From Verrucomicrobiota bacterium (GTDB taxonomy: Bacteria > Verrucomicrobiota > Verrucomicrobiia > Limisphaerales > UBA9464), in the NCBI GenBank assembly GCA_016871805.1, contig VHCG01000002.1:1-64000 (forward strand): DNA of 64,000 bases. The letters run 5' to 3'. Of the stretch, positions 28,868-38,232 are shown one piece after another. The notes below the pieces were generated by a model. That model saw only the letters and a program-made list of their open reading frames with translations, had not been told where the DNA came from and did no database searches. Made by a program: the position numbers and the translations under genes. Every line of letters starts with the position of its first letter. Position 1 is the first letter of the stretch.

Positions 28868-30097
28868 TCAGACCCCGTAGTAGGTCTCGTAGACGTGGGC
28901 CGCGTGCTGGCGCGACTCCTGCCAGGACCCCGGGTGTTGGAGGTATCGATCCGGGCTGAGGCTGCGCACGTACGGGCTGGGATCCGGATTGAAGAGGGAT
29001 TCAACGAGGAGTTTGCCGATGCCGCCGGATCCGGAGATTCCATGGGCATTGCAGCCGCCCGCCATCACAAATCCCGGCACCTGGGAGCTCTCACCGATCA
29101 GGAAGCGGCCGTCCGGAGTGAACGTCGGCCAGCCTTTGCCAACCCAGTTCTTGGGGATCGGTCCCGAGGACGGGAAGAGCGCGGCGAACTGTCGCTCGAA
29201 GGAGTCGAGGACCGGCCAGTCGGTGGTCACAGGCGGCGGGGCTCCCTCGATCGGATAGGTGCGTGGATCCTCGTGCAGCGACCGGGGCTCCCAGCCACCG
29301 AGCAACAGGCCTCCATCACGGACGCGTCCGTACAAGGTCATCTCGGGGATCCGGAAGCAGGGCAGCGTTGGTCTGAGTCCCTCCATGGGCATGCCGACGA
29401 AGTACTCGTGGCGAACCGGGAACACGGGAAGCTCGAGGCCGGCCATCCGTGCGACATGATAGGCATGGGCCCCGGCCGAGTTGACGACGAGCCGGCAGGC
29501 AGCCTGGCCACGATTCGTTCGGATGCCGCAGACCCGTCCATGGCGGAGGTCGATCCCCTCGAGCCGTGTCCCGGTGGCGAACCGGACACCGAGCCGGGCT
29601 GCGTTGTGGCGGTACGACGCCGCGACCGCGCGTGGGGTCATGAAGCCGTCGCTGGGACACCAGAGAATGGCGGTGGAACGGTCGAACCTCATCAGCGGCC
29701 ACAGCCGCCGGGCCTCTGCGGCATCGATCAACTCGGTCACGAGTCCCGCGGCATCCGCCGCGGCCTTCAGCCGATGGAACTCCTCGGCACGTCGTTCGCT
29801 CAGCGCGATGCGGATGGATCCCACCTCGTTCCAGTCCGGTTTGACCTCGGTGGACTGGAGTTCGCGGAAGGTCGCCACGGAGTGCATGGCCAGATGGATC
29901 CGCTCCACCGAGTCCCGGACCTGCCCGCACAGGCCGGCTCCCTGGGAGGTGGTCACGGAACCGACATCGTCTTCGCGTTCCACGACAAGGATGTCGTGAT
30001 GGCCGGCCTTGGCGAGGGCGTAGGCGCATCCGACACCGACGGCACCGCCGCCGACGATGACGATTTCGGAATCGGTGACAGGGGAGGGGTTGATCAT
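28868..30097 (-). CDS. FAD-dependent oxidoreductase, DAO (sarcosine/glycine oxidase-like) family
   Basis: Flavoprotein of 409 residues from ATG 30097, chosen because the dinucleotide-binding motif follows at the usual distance (SEIVIVGGGAVGVGCAYALAKAG, then an acidic residue in VVERE). The DAO fold is supported by SDGFMTPRAVAASYRHNAARLGV, LVVNSAGAHAYHVARMAG and the C-terminal GFVMAGGCNAHGISGSGGIGK. Relatives oxidise sarcosine, dimethylglycine or other secondary amines and D-amino acids, passing electrons to oxygen or ETF. The substrate is not predictable. No glycine-cleavage T-like domain is attached. Confidence 0.88.
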   Translation of the reverse strand: MINPSPVTDSEIVIVGGGAVGVGCAYALAKAGHHDILVVEREDDVGSVTTSQGAGLCGQVRDSVERIHLAMHSVATFRELQSTEVKPDWNEVGSIRIALSERRAEEFHRLKAAADAAGLVTELIDAAEARRLWPLMRFDRSTAILWCPSDGFMTPRAVAASYRHNAARLGVRFATGTRLEGIDLRHGRVCGIRTNRGQAACRLVVNSAGAHAYHVARMAGLELPVFPVRHEYFVGMPMEGLRPTLPCFRIPEMTLYGRVRDGGLLLGGWEPRSLHEDPRTYPIEGAPPPVTTDWPVLDSFERQFAALFPSSGPIPKNWVGKGWPTFTPDGRFLIGESSQVPGFVMAGGCNAHGISGSGGIGKLLVESLFNPDPSPYVRSLSPDRYLQHPGSWQESRQHAAHVYETYYGV

Positions 30098-30310
30098 GGG
30101 AGCGATCCCGGGAGGGTATCGCCCCGGAGTCCTGTGGCGGAAGTTGAGACTTCGCATCGGGGTTCGGGACCCCGGGTCCACGTCGGCTTGGGGCTGGTGG
30201 GCGGGATCTCTTGCCGAGCGTCGGGCATGCGGTTCCGACATTCCCGACCGCTCCTGTGCGGGATCCTGCCGCTGCTGAGGGCCCTCGCCGGGTGTTCCGG
30301 CGGAGGACGG

Positions 30311-32674
30311 TCAGCGGATGGGAGGCGGACCGAGGTGCATTTCTGGCGAACGAAGGAAGGCGAGAAGATCGGAGAGGTCCTGGTGCGTCCACTCCGTCTC
30401 GAGCCCCTCCGGCATCAGGGATCGTCCCGTCGTCCGGAGGACCGCGATCGAGTCCCGGGCAAACGACACGTCCGGTTCCCCGGGGAACCGTAGCGTCACT
30501 CGGTTGGCGGATTCCGAGGCAATCAGTCCCGTCCAACGCCGTCCATCATGGGTGGTGAGCTCCCACGCGGCATAGTCGGGTGCCACCTGTCGGCTTGGGG
30601 CGAGGAGATCCGAGAGCAGGGTCTCGGGGGTCTTGCTGGCGATTCCACCGAGATCGGGTCCAATCCGTTGCCCATGTCCCAGGAGGTAGTGGCAGGCGAG
30701 GCATTGGCGTCGGGCGATTCCAGCGCCCCGTCCTGCATCTCCCTGAAGATCCAGAGCAGGTCTGAATCGGGCGATCACCGCGTCCCGGTCCACCGATGCA
30801 CCGGCGGCGAGTGGAGGGGGCCTCACGGTCGACGGATTCCCGGCGACCGAAGGCCTGGCAAACCACTCCGGACGGTCCCGCCCGGAGCTGCTGGCTGCAG
30901 CAAGGCGGATCCAGCGGTCCGATGTCGACTGGACAATCCGGTCAAGGAGGCGCTCGCGGCGGTGGTCCTCCACTTCGGAGCCGATGGCGAGAGCCGTGGC
31001 GAGTTTCACCCTCGGATCCGGATCCGAGGCGAGTCGGTCGAGCAGGCGTGGGCTGGGTGACGCCGGATCGTTCCGTGGGTTCCACTCAGGATCCTTAGGT
31101 TCGGCGAGGATCCATGCCACCTGTTCCCGGATCCGCGGGTGGGAATCGCGACCCGCGTCGTCGAGATCCTTCCGGGAAAGGAGTCCAAGTTGCGCGGCGA
31201 TCCTCAGGGCCTGGGCGCGTGTCTCGGGGCGGGCATCCGACCGGATGAGCCGGCGCAGGTCGGGCCCGACGGTCTGGTCGTCTCGCGTGACCAGCAGCCG
31301 ATGGACCGTGTCCCGTGTCCAGCCGTTCGGTGATTCCAGGCGGCGAACCCAGGAGCGGGCGTCGAGGAGGGCCAGATCCTCGTGCCGCATCAGGGGTTTA
31401 CCGGCCCTTCGGATCCTCCACAGGCGCCCATGCCTGTGTCCTGTGGCCCAGTCGACCTGCGCCCGCATCTCTGTCGCCACCCATGCAGGATGCTCCACGA
31501 ATCGGCGGTAGAAGTCGGCGACGTACAGGGCACCGTCGGGGCCGGTGGCCACGTTGACCGGGTGGAACCAGGGGTCGGTGCTTGCAAGGAATTCGGTGCC
31601 GTCGGGCTCCCGCCGTTCCGCGCGGAAGGTGGATCCCTCGGGAACCAGCACTCTCCGATGGACCAGGTTGCGCAGGCTCTCCGAGACGAAGGCGTTGCCC
31701 GAGTACCCGGGCCCGAGCGTCGGGCTTCGGAGGAGGTGCAGTCCGGAGAGCGCGTTGAAGTGGCTCGCCGATTCGTTGTTGAACACCAGGGGCGGGGGGG
31801 TCCTTGGAAACACCTGTCCTACATCCCCGGATGGCAGGCAATCGAGGAGGACGTCCTGTCCCGCGGTCGTCGTCTGCCGTTCTAGGAAGTGGTCCGGGAA
31901 CACCTCGTGCCGCAGTGGGATGGTGTTCCACGACAGGAACCGGTTCCCCCAGTCGTCCCGCGCGAGACCGAACTGGCTCCTGCCCGCGAGGGTCTCGAAC
32001 CTGCCGGTCCCGGGCTGGAATCGGAAGTCCCGACCTCGGAGCGACCGCGGTTGGAGTCGGGTTGTCCGTTCGGCTTCGGGAAGGTCCTCGACCCGCACCC
32101 ACTGGTGGTCGCGGAGGATCTCGATCGCTCGCAACTCCCCATCGCTCCGTCCGTTCGCCCCGTGGACCCAGCCATCGAGCCCCCACATCAGCCCGTTGAC
32201 CCGCAGTTGGGGATTTCCAGGACGGAATCCGGTGAAAAGGACATGGCGTTCCTCCGCCCGGCCATCGCCGTCGTTGTCTTTCAGGAAGAGGAGTTCCGGT
32301 GCCGCCGTGACCAGAACCCCACCCGACCACGGCAGCACCGAGGTTGGAAAGGGCAGTCCTTCGGCGAACACGGTGACCTGTTCCCAGTGGCCATCCTGGT
32401 TCCGGTCCTCCAGTTGACGGATCCTTCCCCCAGACTCCGAGTTCGGGTAGTCCCGCATCTCCACCACGAAAAGACGTCCCGACTCGTCCCACGCCATGGC
32501 GACCGGGCTCTCGACATCGGGCTCTGAAGCGACGGGCTCGACGACAAGTCCGGGGTCCGCGAGACGGAACGTCTTGAGCTCTTCGTCGGGCGACAGCGGT
32601 CCTGCCAGGAGGCCGTGGACAAGCGTGCCGGCGACCAGCAGCACTCGGAGTGGCCGGGAGGCGACGGAGGACAT
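30311..32674 (-). CDS. PVC-type membrane-bound dehydrogenase/HEAT/cytochrome c protein
   Basis: Exported 787-residue protein with a signal peptide ([16 protein letters not shown]). The first about 400 residues form a PQQ-dehydrogenase-like propeller typical of PVC membrane-bound dehydrogenases ([46 protein letters not shown]-like segments). Helical HEAT-like repeats follow (about 440-600). A C-terminal cytochrome c domain carries the single haem motif CLACH, with [25 protein letters not shown] and a probable axial Met in RSLMPEGLE. These proteins are abundant and specific to Planctomycetota/Verrucomicrobiota; the substrate is unknown. Confidence 0.88.
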   Translation of the reverse strand: MSSVASRPLRVLLVAGTLVHGLLAGPLSPDEELKTFRLADPGLVVEPVASEPDVESPVAMAWDESGRLFVVEMRDYPNSESGGRIRQLEDRNQDGHWEQVTVFAEGLPFPTSVLPWSGGVLVTAAPELLFLKDNDGDGRAEERHVLFTGFRPGNPQLRVNGLMWGLDGWVHGANGRSDGELRAIEILRDHQWVRVEDLPEAERTTRLQPRSLRGRDFRFQPGTGRFETLAGRSQFGLARDDWGNRFLSWNTIPLRHEVFPDHFLERQTTTAGQDVLLDCLPSGDVGQVFPRTPPPLVFNNESASHFNALSGLHLLRSPTLGPGYSGNAFVSESLRNLVHRRVLVPEGSTFRAERREPDGTEFLASTDPWFHPVNVATGPDGALYVADFYRRFVEHPAWVATEMRAQVDWATGHRHGRLWRIRRAGKPLMRHEDLALLDARSWVRRLESPNGWTRDTVHRLLVTRDDQTVGPDLRRLIRSDARPETRAQALRIAAQLGLLSRKDLDDAGRDSHPRIREQVAWILAEPKDPEWNPRNDPASPSPRLLDRLASDPDPRVKLATALAIGSEVEDHRRERLLDRIVQSTSDRWIRLAAASSSGRDRPEWFARPSVAGNPSTVRPPPLAAGASVDRDAVIARFRPALDLQGDAGRGAGIARRQCLACHYLLGHGQRIGPDLGGIASKTPETLLSDLLAPSRQVAPDYAAWELTTHDGRRWTGLIASESANRVTLRFPGEPDVSFARDSIAVLRTTGRSLMPEGLETEWTHQDLSDLLAFLRSPEMHLGPPPIR

Positions 32675-32827
32675 GGGCGTGCCGGAAAATCACCCGAGTC
32701 CTTCGGGTCCGGCAATCGGTTTCGGCGGGTTCTCGCGGAAGGCGCCGTGCTGTCTGGGGCCGACACGCGAATCTCTGGAGGATTCATCCGACTGGACTTC
32801 CCGCGTCCTTCGGGCGACTCACGGCCC

Positions 32828-34354
32828 ATGTCTCCGTCCTGGGCCGTGCTGCTGTCCCTCGCCTTCCTCCGGTCGCGTGGGTGCCATGGGTGCCGTCTTT
32901 CGCTCCGTTGGTGGCTCATTCCGGGACTGGCCCTTCTTTCGCTGTCTGGTGTGCTTTTCGCCGACGGGCCGGGACCGCTGCCGCGACTGCAGGCCAGCCG
33001 CAACGGAAGGTTTCTCGTCACGGACCAGGGGCAGCCCTTCCTCTGGCTGGGGGACACCGCCTGGGAACTCTTCCATCGCCTCAACCGCGAGGAGGCGGAG
33101 GTATACCTCTCCAACCGCGCGGCGCTGGGGTTCAATGTCATCCAGGCCGTCGCGCTCGCCGAGCTGGACGGACTCCATGTCCCCAACGCCTACGGGCATC
33201 GTCCGCTCCACGACCTCGATCCCTCGCGTCCCAACGAGGAGTACTTCCGGCATGTCGACTGGATCGTGAACCGGGCCAACGCCCTGGGCCTCTATGTGGG
33301 GTTTCTCCCGACCTGGGGTGACAAGTGGAACAAGGCGTGGGGTGTCGGGCCGGAGGTCTTCACCCCTGCGAATGCCGAGATCTATGGGGAATGGCTGGGA
33401 CGACGCTACCGGGACGCCGGCGTCGTCTGGATCCTGGGTGGGGACCGTCCCATCGACCCCGCCCGGGCGGAGGGGCAGCGAGCGATCCTGAGGGCGATGC
33501 AGACGGGGCTGCGTCGAGGCGACGGCGGGAGACACCTCGTCACTTTCCATCCCGCGGGCGGGACAGGGTCCCTCCAGGTGCTGGGCGACGAGCCCGGGAT
33601 CGACTTCCACATGCGGCAGAACGGACACAATGCCGAGTTCACCGGGCGGTATGATCGGACGCGGGCCGACTATGACCACACGCCGGTGAAGCCGGTGATC
33701 GATGGTGAGCCGATCTACGAGGACCACCCGGTCGGGTTCGACGCCAGGAAGTTCGGGCACAGCAGCGCCAGCGATGTCCGGCGTCCGCTGTATTGGGATC
33801 TGTTCGGCGGGGCGTTCGGGCATACCTATGGGCACCACTCCGTGTGGCAGATGTGGGCGCCCGGACGCGATCCCGTGAACCAGCCGCTCCTGCCCTGGAC
33901 CGAGGCCCTCCTGCAGCCTGGGGCCACCCAGATGCGTCATGGTCGGGCCCTCATCGAGTCACGTCCTTTCCTCGACCGGGTGCCGGACGACGGGATCATG
34001 GTGGTGGATCGGGTGCCGACGAGCGTGCCGGGAGCCGGACGCTATCGGTTTGTTGGGACCCGCGATGTCGAGGGAACGTTCGCGATGGTGTACGCGCCGG
34101 TGGGGCGTCCATTCCGGGTCCGCATGGAGGTGATCCGGGGTCCGAAGGTGCGGGCCTGGTGGTTCAATCCCCGCGATGGATCCTCCCAGAGGCTGGGTCG
34201 GGGTCCGCTCCCCAACACCGGCGAACGGGAGTTCATCCCGCCATCGTCGGGCGAGATGCTCGACTGGGTCCTGGTCTTGGATGATGCCGCGAAAGGATAT
34301 CCGCCCCCGGGAACGGCGCCGAGGATCCGTCGGGGTCGTCGGCTCGGACGCTGA
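32828..34354 (+). CDS. Secreted glycoside hydrolase of GH140/DUF4038 type
   Basis: Exported 508-residue protein from ATG 32828; a long signal sequence ([24 protein letters not shown]) supports the start. The TIM-barrel DUF4038 domain has [57 protein letters not shown] and [12 protein letters not shown], with candidate catalytic acids in GGDR and DGEP. A C-terminal putative collagen-binding-like beta domain is present ([17 protein letters not shown]). GH140 members are apiosidases acting on rhamnogalacturonan II, but related DUF4038 proteins have other specificities. It is divergent from the PVC cytochrome gene. Confidence 0.85.
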   Translation: MSPSWAVLLSLAFLRSRGCHGCRLSLRWWLIPGLALLSLSGVLFADGPGPLPRLQASRNGRFLVTDQGQPFLWLGDTAWELFHRLNREEAEVYLSNRAALGFNVIQAVALAELDGLHVPNAYGHRPLHDLDPSRPNEEYFRHVDWIVNRANALGLYVGFLPTWGDKWNKAWGVGPEVFTPANAEIYGEWLGRRYRDAGVVWILGGDRPIDPARAEGQRAILRAMQTGLRRGDGGRHLVTFHPAGGTGSLQVLGDEPGIDFHMRQNGHNAEFTGRYDRTRADYDHTPVKPVIDGEPIYEDHPVGFDARKFGHSSASDVRRPLYWDLFGGAFGHTYGHHSVWQMWAPGRDPVNQPLLPWTEALLQPGATQMRHGRALIESRPFLDRVPDDGIMVVDRVPTSVPGAGRYRFVGTRDVEGTFAMVYAPVGRPFRVRMEVIRGPKVRAWWFNPRDGSSQRLGRGPLPNTGEREFIPPSSGEMLDWVLVLDDAAKGYPPPGTAPRIRRGRRLGR

Positions 34355-34377
34355 CCTGTCGCCGGAACTGGCCCGGT

Positions 34378-35340
34378 TCAGCCCGGTGGATGCTGCAGCT
34401 CGAGGGCCCGTTCGTGCTGCCATGGAAAGGCGGACTCCGGGTCCCACACGATCGCGGGATCGCGGCCGCCTGCGGTGGGTGTCGATGGCATCGCGTCGAC
34501 CTCCTCCATCACCGCGAGGTCGCAGGACACCAGGTGCGGCGGCCAATCCGTCGGACCGGCCTCCGAGAAATCACGTCCCTGGTTCAGGACCACGGCTCCG
34601 GGTTCGACGCAGGCGCCTGTCCGGGGATCCAGGGAGAACCATCCGGTGACCGGACAGAACACGGAAGCCCAGCTGTGGTAGGCGTTCCCGGTGTCGTCTG
34701 CCGTCCGGTAGCCCGACACCATCCGGGCGGGGAGACCGACGGACCGGAGACAGGCCAGGACCACGTGGGCGAGGTCCTCGCGCCCGCCCATCCGGTCCTT
34801 CCAAAGACCCTCGAGCGGCGTCGGCAATCCATCCAGCCCTCGCTGGTGCCTAAAATCCCGGGACACGCGTCGGACCAGGTCGAGGGCGCCCAGCAGCACC
34901 GGGATGCCCGGGATGAAGCTCGTGCGGGCGTAGTCGGCCCAGCGGGTCGAGGGACGCACCCAGGGCGAGGCATAGAGGTGCTGCTGGATCTCGGTCCATC
35001 GCGGCGCGGCGAATCCGGAGAGGAGGGTGGTGACCGATTCCCAGGGCGGTGAGAGGGCCGGCAGCAGCGAGGTGCCCGGACCGGTTTGGATCCAGGTTTC
35101 CGCGTGGCACTCGATGCGGTCGACGCCTCCAGGGAATCCGAGACGACACGACCGGTTCCCGCCGAAGTCGACCCCGCCGCGGTTCCGGGCGGGGGTGGGG
35201 TCTACGCGGAGGCGGAAGCCCAGCCGCTGCTGGTCGCGGAGGGTTCTCGGTGTCAGACGAATCCCGATGGTGTTGCCCCGTCGGAACCCCGGGGTCTCGA
35301 GGATCAGGCGATGAAGGATGCGTCGGATTCGGGGCGGCAT
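34378..35340 (-). CDS. Transglutaminase-like protein lacking the catalytic cysteine
   Basis: The 320-residue protein follows the COG1305 transglutaminase-like layout: an N-terminal beta domain and a cysteine-protease-like core. The motif normally read G-x-C-Q-D-x-A-H appears as GGREDLAH, so the nucleophile Cys is replaced by Arg187. The downstream LACLRSVGLPARMVSGY, His222 in AYHSWASVF and Asp238 in FSLDPRTG are preserved. It is therefore probably a non-catalytic member. Its start lies 4 bp after the stop of the ATP-grasp/alpha-E gene, the classical partner of this family. Confidence 0.85.
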   Translation of the reverse strand: MPPRIRRILHRLILETPGFRRGNTIGIRLTPRTLRDQQRLGFRLRVDPTPARNRGGVDFGGNRSCRLGFPGGVDRIECHAETWIQTGPGTSLLPALSPPWESVTTLLSGFAAPRWTEIQQHLYASPWVRPSTRWADYARTSFIPGIPVLLGALDLVRRVSRDFRHQRGLDGLPTPLEGLWKDRMGGREDLAHVVLACLRSVGLPARMVSGYRTADDTGNAYHSWASVFCPVTGWFSLDPRTGACVEPGAVVLNQGRDFSEAGPTDWPPHLVSCDLAVMEEVDAMPSTPTAGGRDPAIVWDPESAFPWQHERALELQHPPG

Positions 35341-35344
35341 GGGG

Positions 35345-37744
35345 TCAGTGCGGCAGGTCGTTGAAGTCCTCGCAGAAGTGTTCGTGGGCGCGTCGGATCC
35401 GGATGACGATCCGTCGGAGAACCTCCTCCGTGCAGGAAAAGGCGCCGAGGGGATCGTTCCCGGCGCGCTCGGCCTCGATCACCGCCTCGGTGAGGCCTTG
35501 TCGGGACCGGTTCAGGAACAGACCCGGGCTGTGGCCCTGGACCTGGTCCAGCGCGTCCCGGATCCGGATCAGCCGTTGCCGCAGCGAACCGGGCTCGGTC
35601 GGATCCCAGACCCGGTCGACCACGCCGCCGCCGTCCACGCCGGCGAACACCGACCAATGGGGTCGCGAGGTTCCGATCCCCAGGATCGAGTCCACGGCCC
35701 ATCCGAGCCCGGGCAGCGGATGCGAGGGTCTCGAAAGAAGATCCATCAGGAGGGTCCCGGCATGGAGCGTCTGGTCCCAGTGCCACCCCAGGGCCAGGAA
35801 GCGTCCGGCATCGTCCTCGTCGAAGCCTGTGAGCAACAGACCCCGCAGACCCTCAAGCAGCACCGAAAGGTCCTCGAGCCCTTCCCGACCCGTTGATTCA
35901 AGGATCTGGTGGAGTCGACGCCGGAGGCGTTCCACCCGATCTCGGAGTCCGGGCGGAAGGTGGGGCTGACACGGCCCGATCTGGTCGATCAGCGGGTCGC
36001 ATAGTGTCTGGAACCAGTCCGGTGGGATCCCCGTCGTGGGACGCGCCTCCCGCAGTCCGGCCCCAGAGCCCCGTTCTCCAAGGGGATCCTCACCATGGAG
36101 GCCCAGATTCCGGAGCAGGTGGGTCGACAGGATCCGCACCACGGGATCCCGCACCAGGGTCACCCCATCCCGGGACCGGACGAGGATCGCCTCGATGCAG
36201 CGGCATCCGTGATCGCATCGCGACCACGTGCGTCCCAGACGCACCAACCGGTCTGCCATGCCGAGGGACAGGAGCGGCTCGCGGCGGGGTCGAGGGAGCC
36301 GGGTCCGCGTCTCCGGAGTCGAAGCGCCTCCCGGACCGGTTCCGGTGTCGATCCAGACTGTCTTGACCGGAGGTGTTCCCGAGTGTGCCGGATCCCGCAT
36401 CGACCCGGGCCCGTAGACATGGGCGAGGCCTCCGGGCAGGACCTGCCAGCCGGTCGAGGTCGCGACGGTGAACAGCCGCAGCACGGTCGGCTGGCCGAGG
36501 GGCCCGTCCGAGGTCGACCAGGGCGCATGGGCGGGTTGGATCGGTTCACGGGCCACCCAGCATTCGGGCCGCAGGTTGATGTGGCGACGGATCCGGACCT
36601 CGTCGTCGGATCTGATGGGCTGGCGGGGTCCGAGGAATGCCGCCCGCCCTGCGTGCACCGACTCCACCTCCAGCCGGCCGAGGTTGTCCTCGACCTGTCG
36701 CAGCGATTGGCGGTCGCCACACCACCAGGTCGGGAACGAGCGGAGTCGGAGGTCCTCTCCCAGCAGGTGCTGGCAGAGACGGGGCAGGAAGGGGGTCCAA
36801 GCGGGACTCTCCACGAGGTCCACCCCCGGAGGATTGATCCGTTGAAGGGTCGCGTGGGTCACGCTGTCGGACAGATCGATGCGCCTCGGGTCCCGCGTCG
36901 CACCCACGCTCCCGTCGCCGTTGCGATGCCGGGCCTGGATCAGGAGCTCGATGCGTTCGAGCCCCGAGGGGGTCCTCCGATGCAGATGGTCCCCGCGGAC
37001 CCTCAGGTCGGCATCGTCCACGACCCCCCACGACACGCCTCGGGCCATCCATCCGAGGTCCGCCTCGTCGTGGGTTCCCTCGGGCACCAGCAGGGCCCGA
37101 CCCGGCCCCGTCCCTGTATCCCAGGCCCCGCTCAGCGCCGCGGCGAAGCCCAGGGCGGCGTGGGTTCCGAGTCCGTCGAGCACACCCCGGAGGGCCCGGG
37201 CCGACTCGACCAGTCCCATCAGCGCGAGCCCCAGTCCCCCGGGGATTCCGGTGCGGTCCGCAACCACGGTCCAGATGCCGTCGGGGTTCCGGATCAGATC
37301 CGTGGCCTGGAACCGGAGGAGTGGTCCCGGGGTTCCGGTCCGCCCATGGGCCGAGCGTCGGAACCGCGGGTCGGCATAGACGACCCCCGCCGGCAGCCAG
37401 CCCGACTGGATCGATTCCTGTGGGCCGTAGACATCCTGCAGGAGGCGGTCGAGCAGCGCGGCCCTCTGGCAGAGCCCCCTCTCGAGTGACGTCCAGTCCT
37501 GCATCGAAATCACCAGCGGCAGCCGGTCGAGCTGGACGCCCCCATCCGCAGGCGCTGCGAGGTCGCGCCAGATCCGTCCGCCGGAATCCTCCGCCACCAG
37601 CGGCTCGATCCACGCGTAGCCGGGACGGATCCGTCCGCTCTCGCCCCGGATCTCATCCCAGGGCTTCGATGCGAGGATCGATCGGGAATCCGGCTCGGTG
37701 GGGCCGCGGTCGAGAATGGGGGCCGGGCGGGGACAGGGGATCAT
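35345..37744 (-). CDS. Circularly permuted ATP-grasp (type 2) / alpha-E fusion, apparently degenerate
   Basis: The 799-residue protein matches the fused COG2308-COG2307 architecture. The ATP-grasp part (about 1-480) keeps SMQDWTSLERGLCQRAALLDRLLQDVYGPQ, the LGEDLRL...FPTWWCGDRQSLRQV segment and the RRHINLRPECWVA strand. The helical alpha-E part (about 520-799) has CRCIEAILVRSRDG, LLTGFDEDDAGRFLALGWHWDQTLHAG and the C-terminal HEHFCEDF. Expected ATP-grasp motifs look altered: ADRTGIPGGLGLALMGL replaces the usual PSG-x-GYALENR, the RRLDDD region is absent and the LVVK lysine is missing. The family is thought to ligate amino acids or peptides; this member may have lost that activity. Partner gene: the Cys-less transglutaminase. 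Confidence 0.85.
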   Translation of the reverse strand: MIPCPRPAPILDRGPTEPDSRSILASKPWDEIRGESGRIRPGYAWIEPLVAEDSGGRIWRDLAAPADGGVQLDRLPLVISMQDWTSLERGLCQRAALLDRLLQDVYGPQESIQSGWLPAGVVYADPRFRRSAHGRTGTPGPLLRFQATDLIRNPDGIWTVVADRTGIPGGLGLALMGLVESARALRGVLDGLGTHAALGFAAALSGAWDTGTGPGRALLVPEGTHDEADLGWMARGVSWGVVDDADLRVRGDHLHRRTPSGLERIELLIQARHRNGDGSVGATRDPRRIDLSDSVTHATLQRINPPGVDLVESPAWTPFLPRLCQHLLGEDLRLRSFPTWWCGDRQSLRQVEDNLGRLEVESVHAGRAAFLGPRQPIRSDDEVRIRRHINLRPECWVAREPIQPAHAPWSTSDGPLGQPTVLRLFTVATSTGWQVLPGGLAHVYGPGSMRDPAHSGTPPVKTVWIDTGTGPGGASTPETRTRLPRPRREPLLSLGMADRLVRLGRTWSRCDHGCRCIEAILVRSRDGVTLVRDPVVRILSTHLLRNLGLHGEDPLGERGSGAGLREARPTTGIPPDWFQTLCDPLIDQIGPCQPHLPPGLRDRVERLRRRLHQILESTGREGLEDLSVLLEGLRGLLLTGFDEDDAGRFLALGWHWDQTLHAGTLLMDLLSRPSHPLPGLGWAVDSILGIGTSRPHWSVFAGVDGGGVVDRVWDPTEPGSLRQRLIRIRDALDQVQGHSPGLFLNRSRQGLTEAVIEAERAGNDPLGAFSCTEEVLRRIVIRIRRAHEHFCEDFNDLPH

Positions 37745-37847
37745 CCGTCAAACCTGCACGGCGTTCGTCCGGTTTCCAGGGACGGCTTCAGGGTTTTTGC
37801 TCCACCCCTCCTACTGCGCCCCCGGTTGCGACCGGTTCACGGAATAA

Positions 37848-37881
37848 GAAACGCCGCCCCCGGTGAAGGAAGCGGCGTTTC
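37848..37881. repeat. Inverted repeat GAAACGCCGC/GCGGCGTTTC
   Basis: A perfect 10-bp stem around a 14-nt loop (CCCCCGGTGAAGGA). On the minus strand it is followed by TTATT, terminator-like, yet no annotated gene ends here. It could end a small RNA or mark a lost gene. Confidence 0.55.
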
Positions 37882-38042
37882 CATCCAAACGACCCTATAC
37901 AGAACCAACCACCCGGACGGCCCTGTCGAGGGGGAAGGGTGCAATCCCGATGCCAAGTTGTGATGAGATTTGGAGAGCTACGGGAATTCTCGCCGACGGG
38001 TTCTGACAACACCCGCGAATGGCGATGCGTCCGGTTGCAGAA

Positions 38043-38059
38043 CCCCATTCAGAATGGGG
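38043..38059. repeat. Short inverted repeat CCCCATT/AATGGGG
   Basis: A 7-bp perfect stem with loop CAG, about 175 bp upstream of the sialate O-acetylesterase start. Possible regulator site or mRNA structure. Confidence 0.35.
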
Positions 38060-38232
38060 CGGGGGATCCGTTCGGTGGGGCGATTCCGATGGGACTGCTG
38101 CGTGGGAATCCCGCGCTCCCGCGCGAATGGCACGCATCCCGGGGTGCCGATCGCGGACCGCGACGACGAGTCCGGTCGGGTCCAGTGGTTCCGCGCATTG
38201 ACCCGATCCGAGGCTTCGGACCACCCTGAAGC

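Larger units (their letters stand above)
37745..38232. other. 488-bp divergent intergenic region with two hairpins
   Basis: The longest gene-free stretch in the window, between the ATP-grasp gene (minus) and the sialate O-acetylesterase gene (plus). It contains two stem-loops annotated separately. ORFs crossing it have no recognisable protein features. No tRNA, riboswitch class or promoter consensus is clear to me. Confidence 0.6.
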
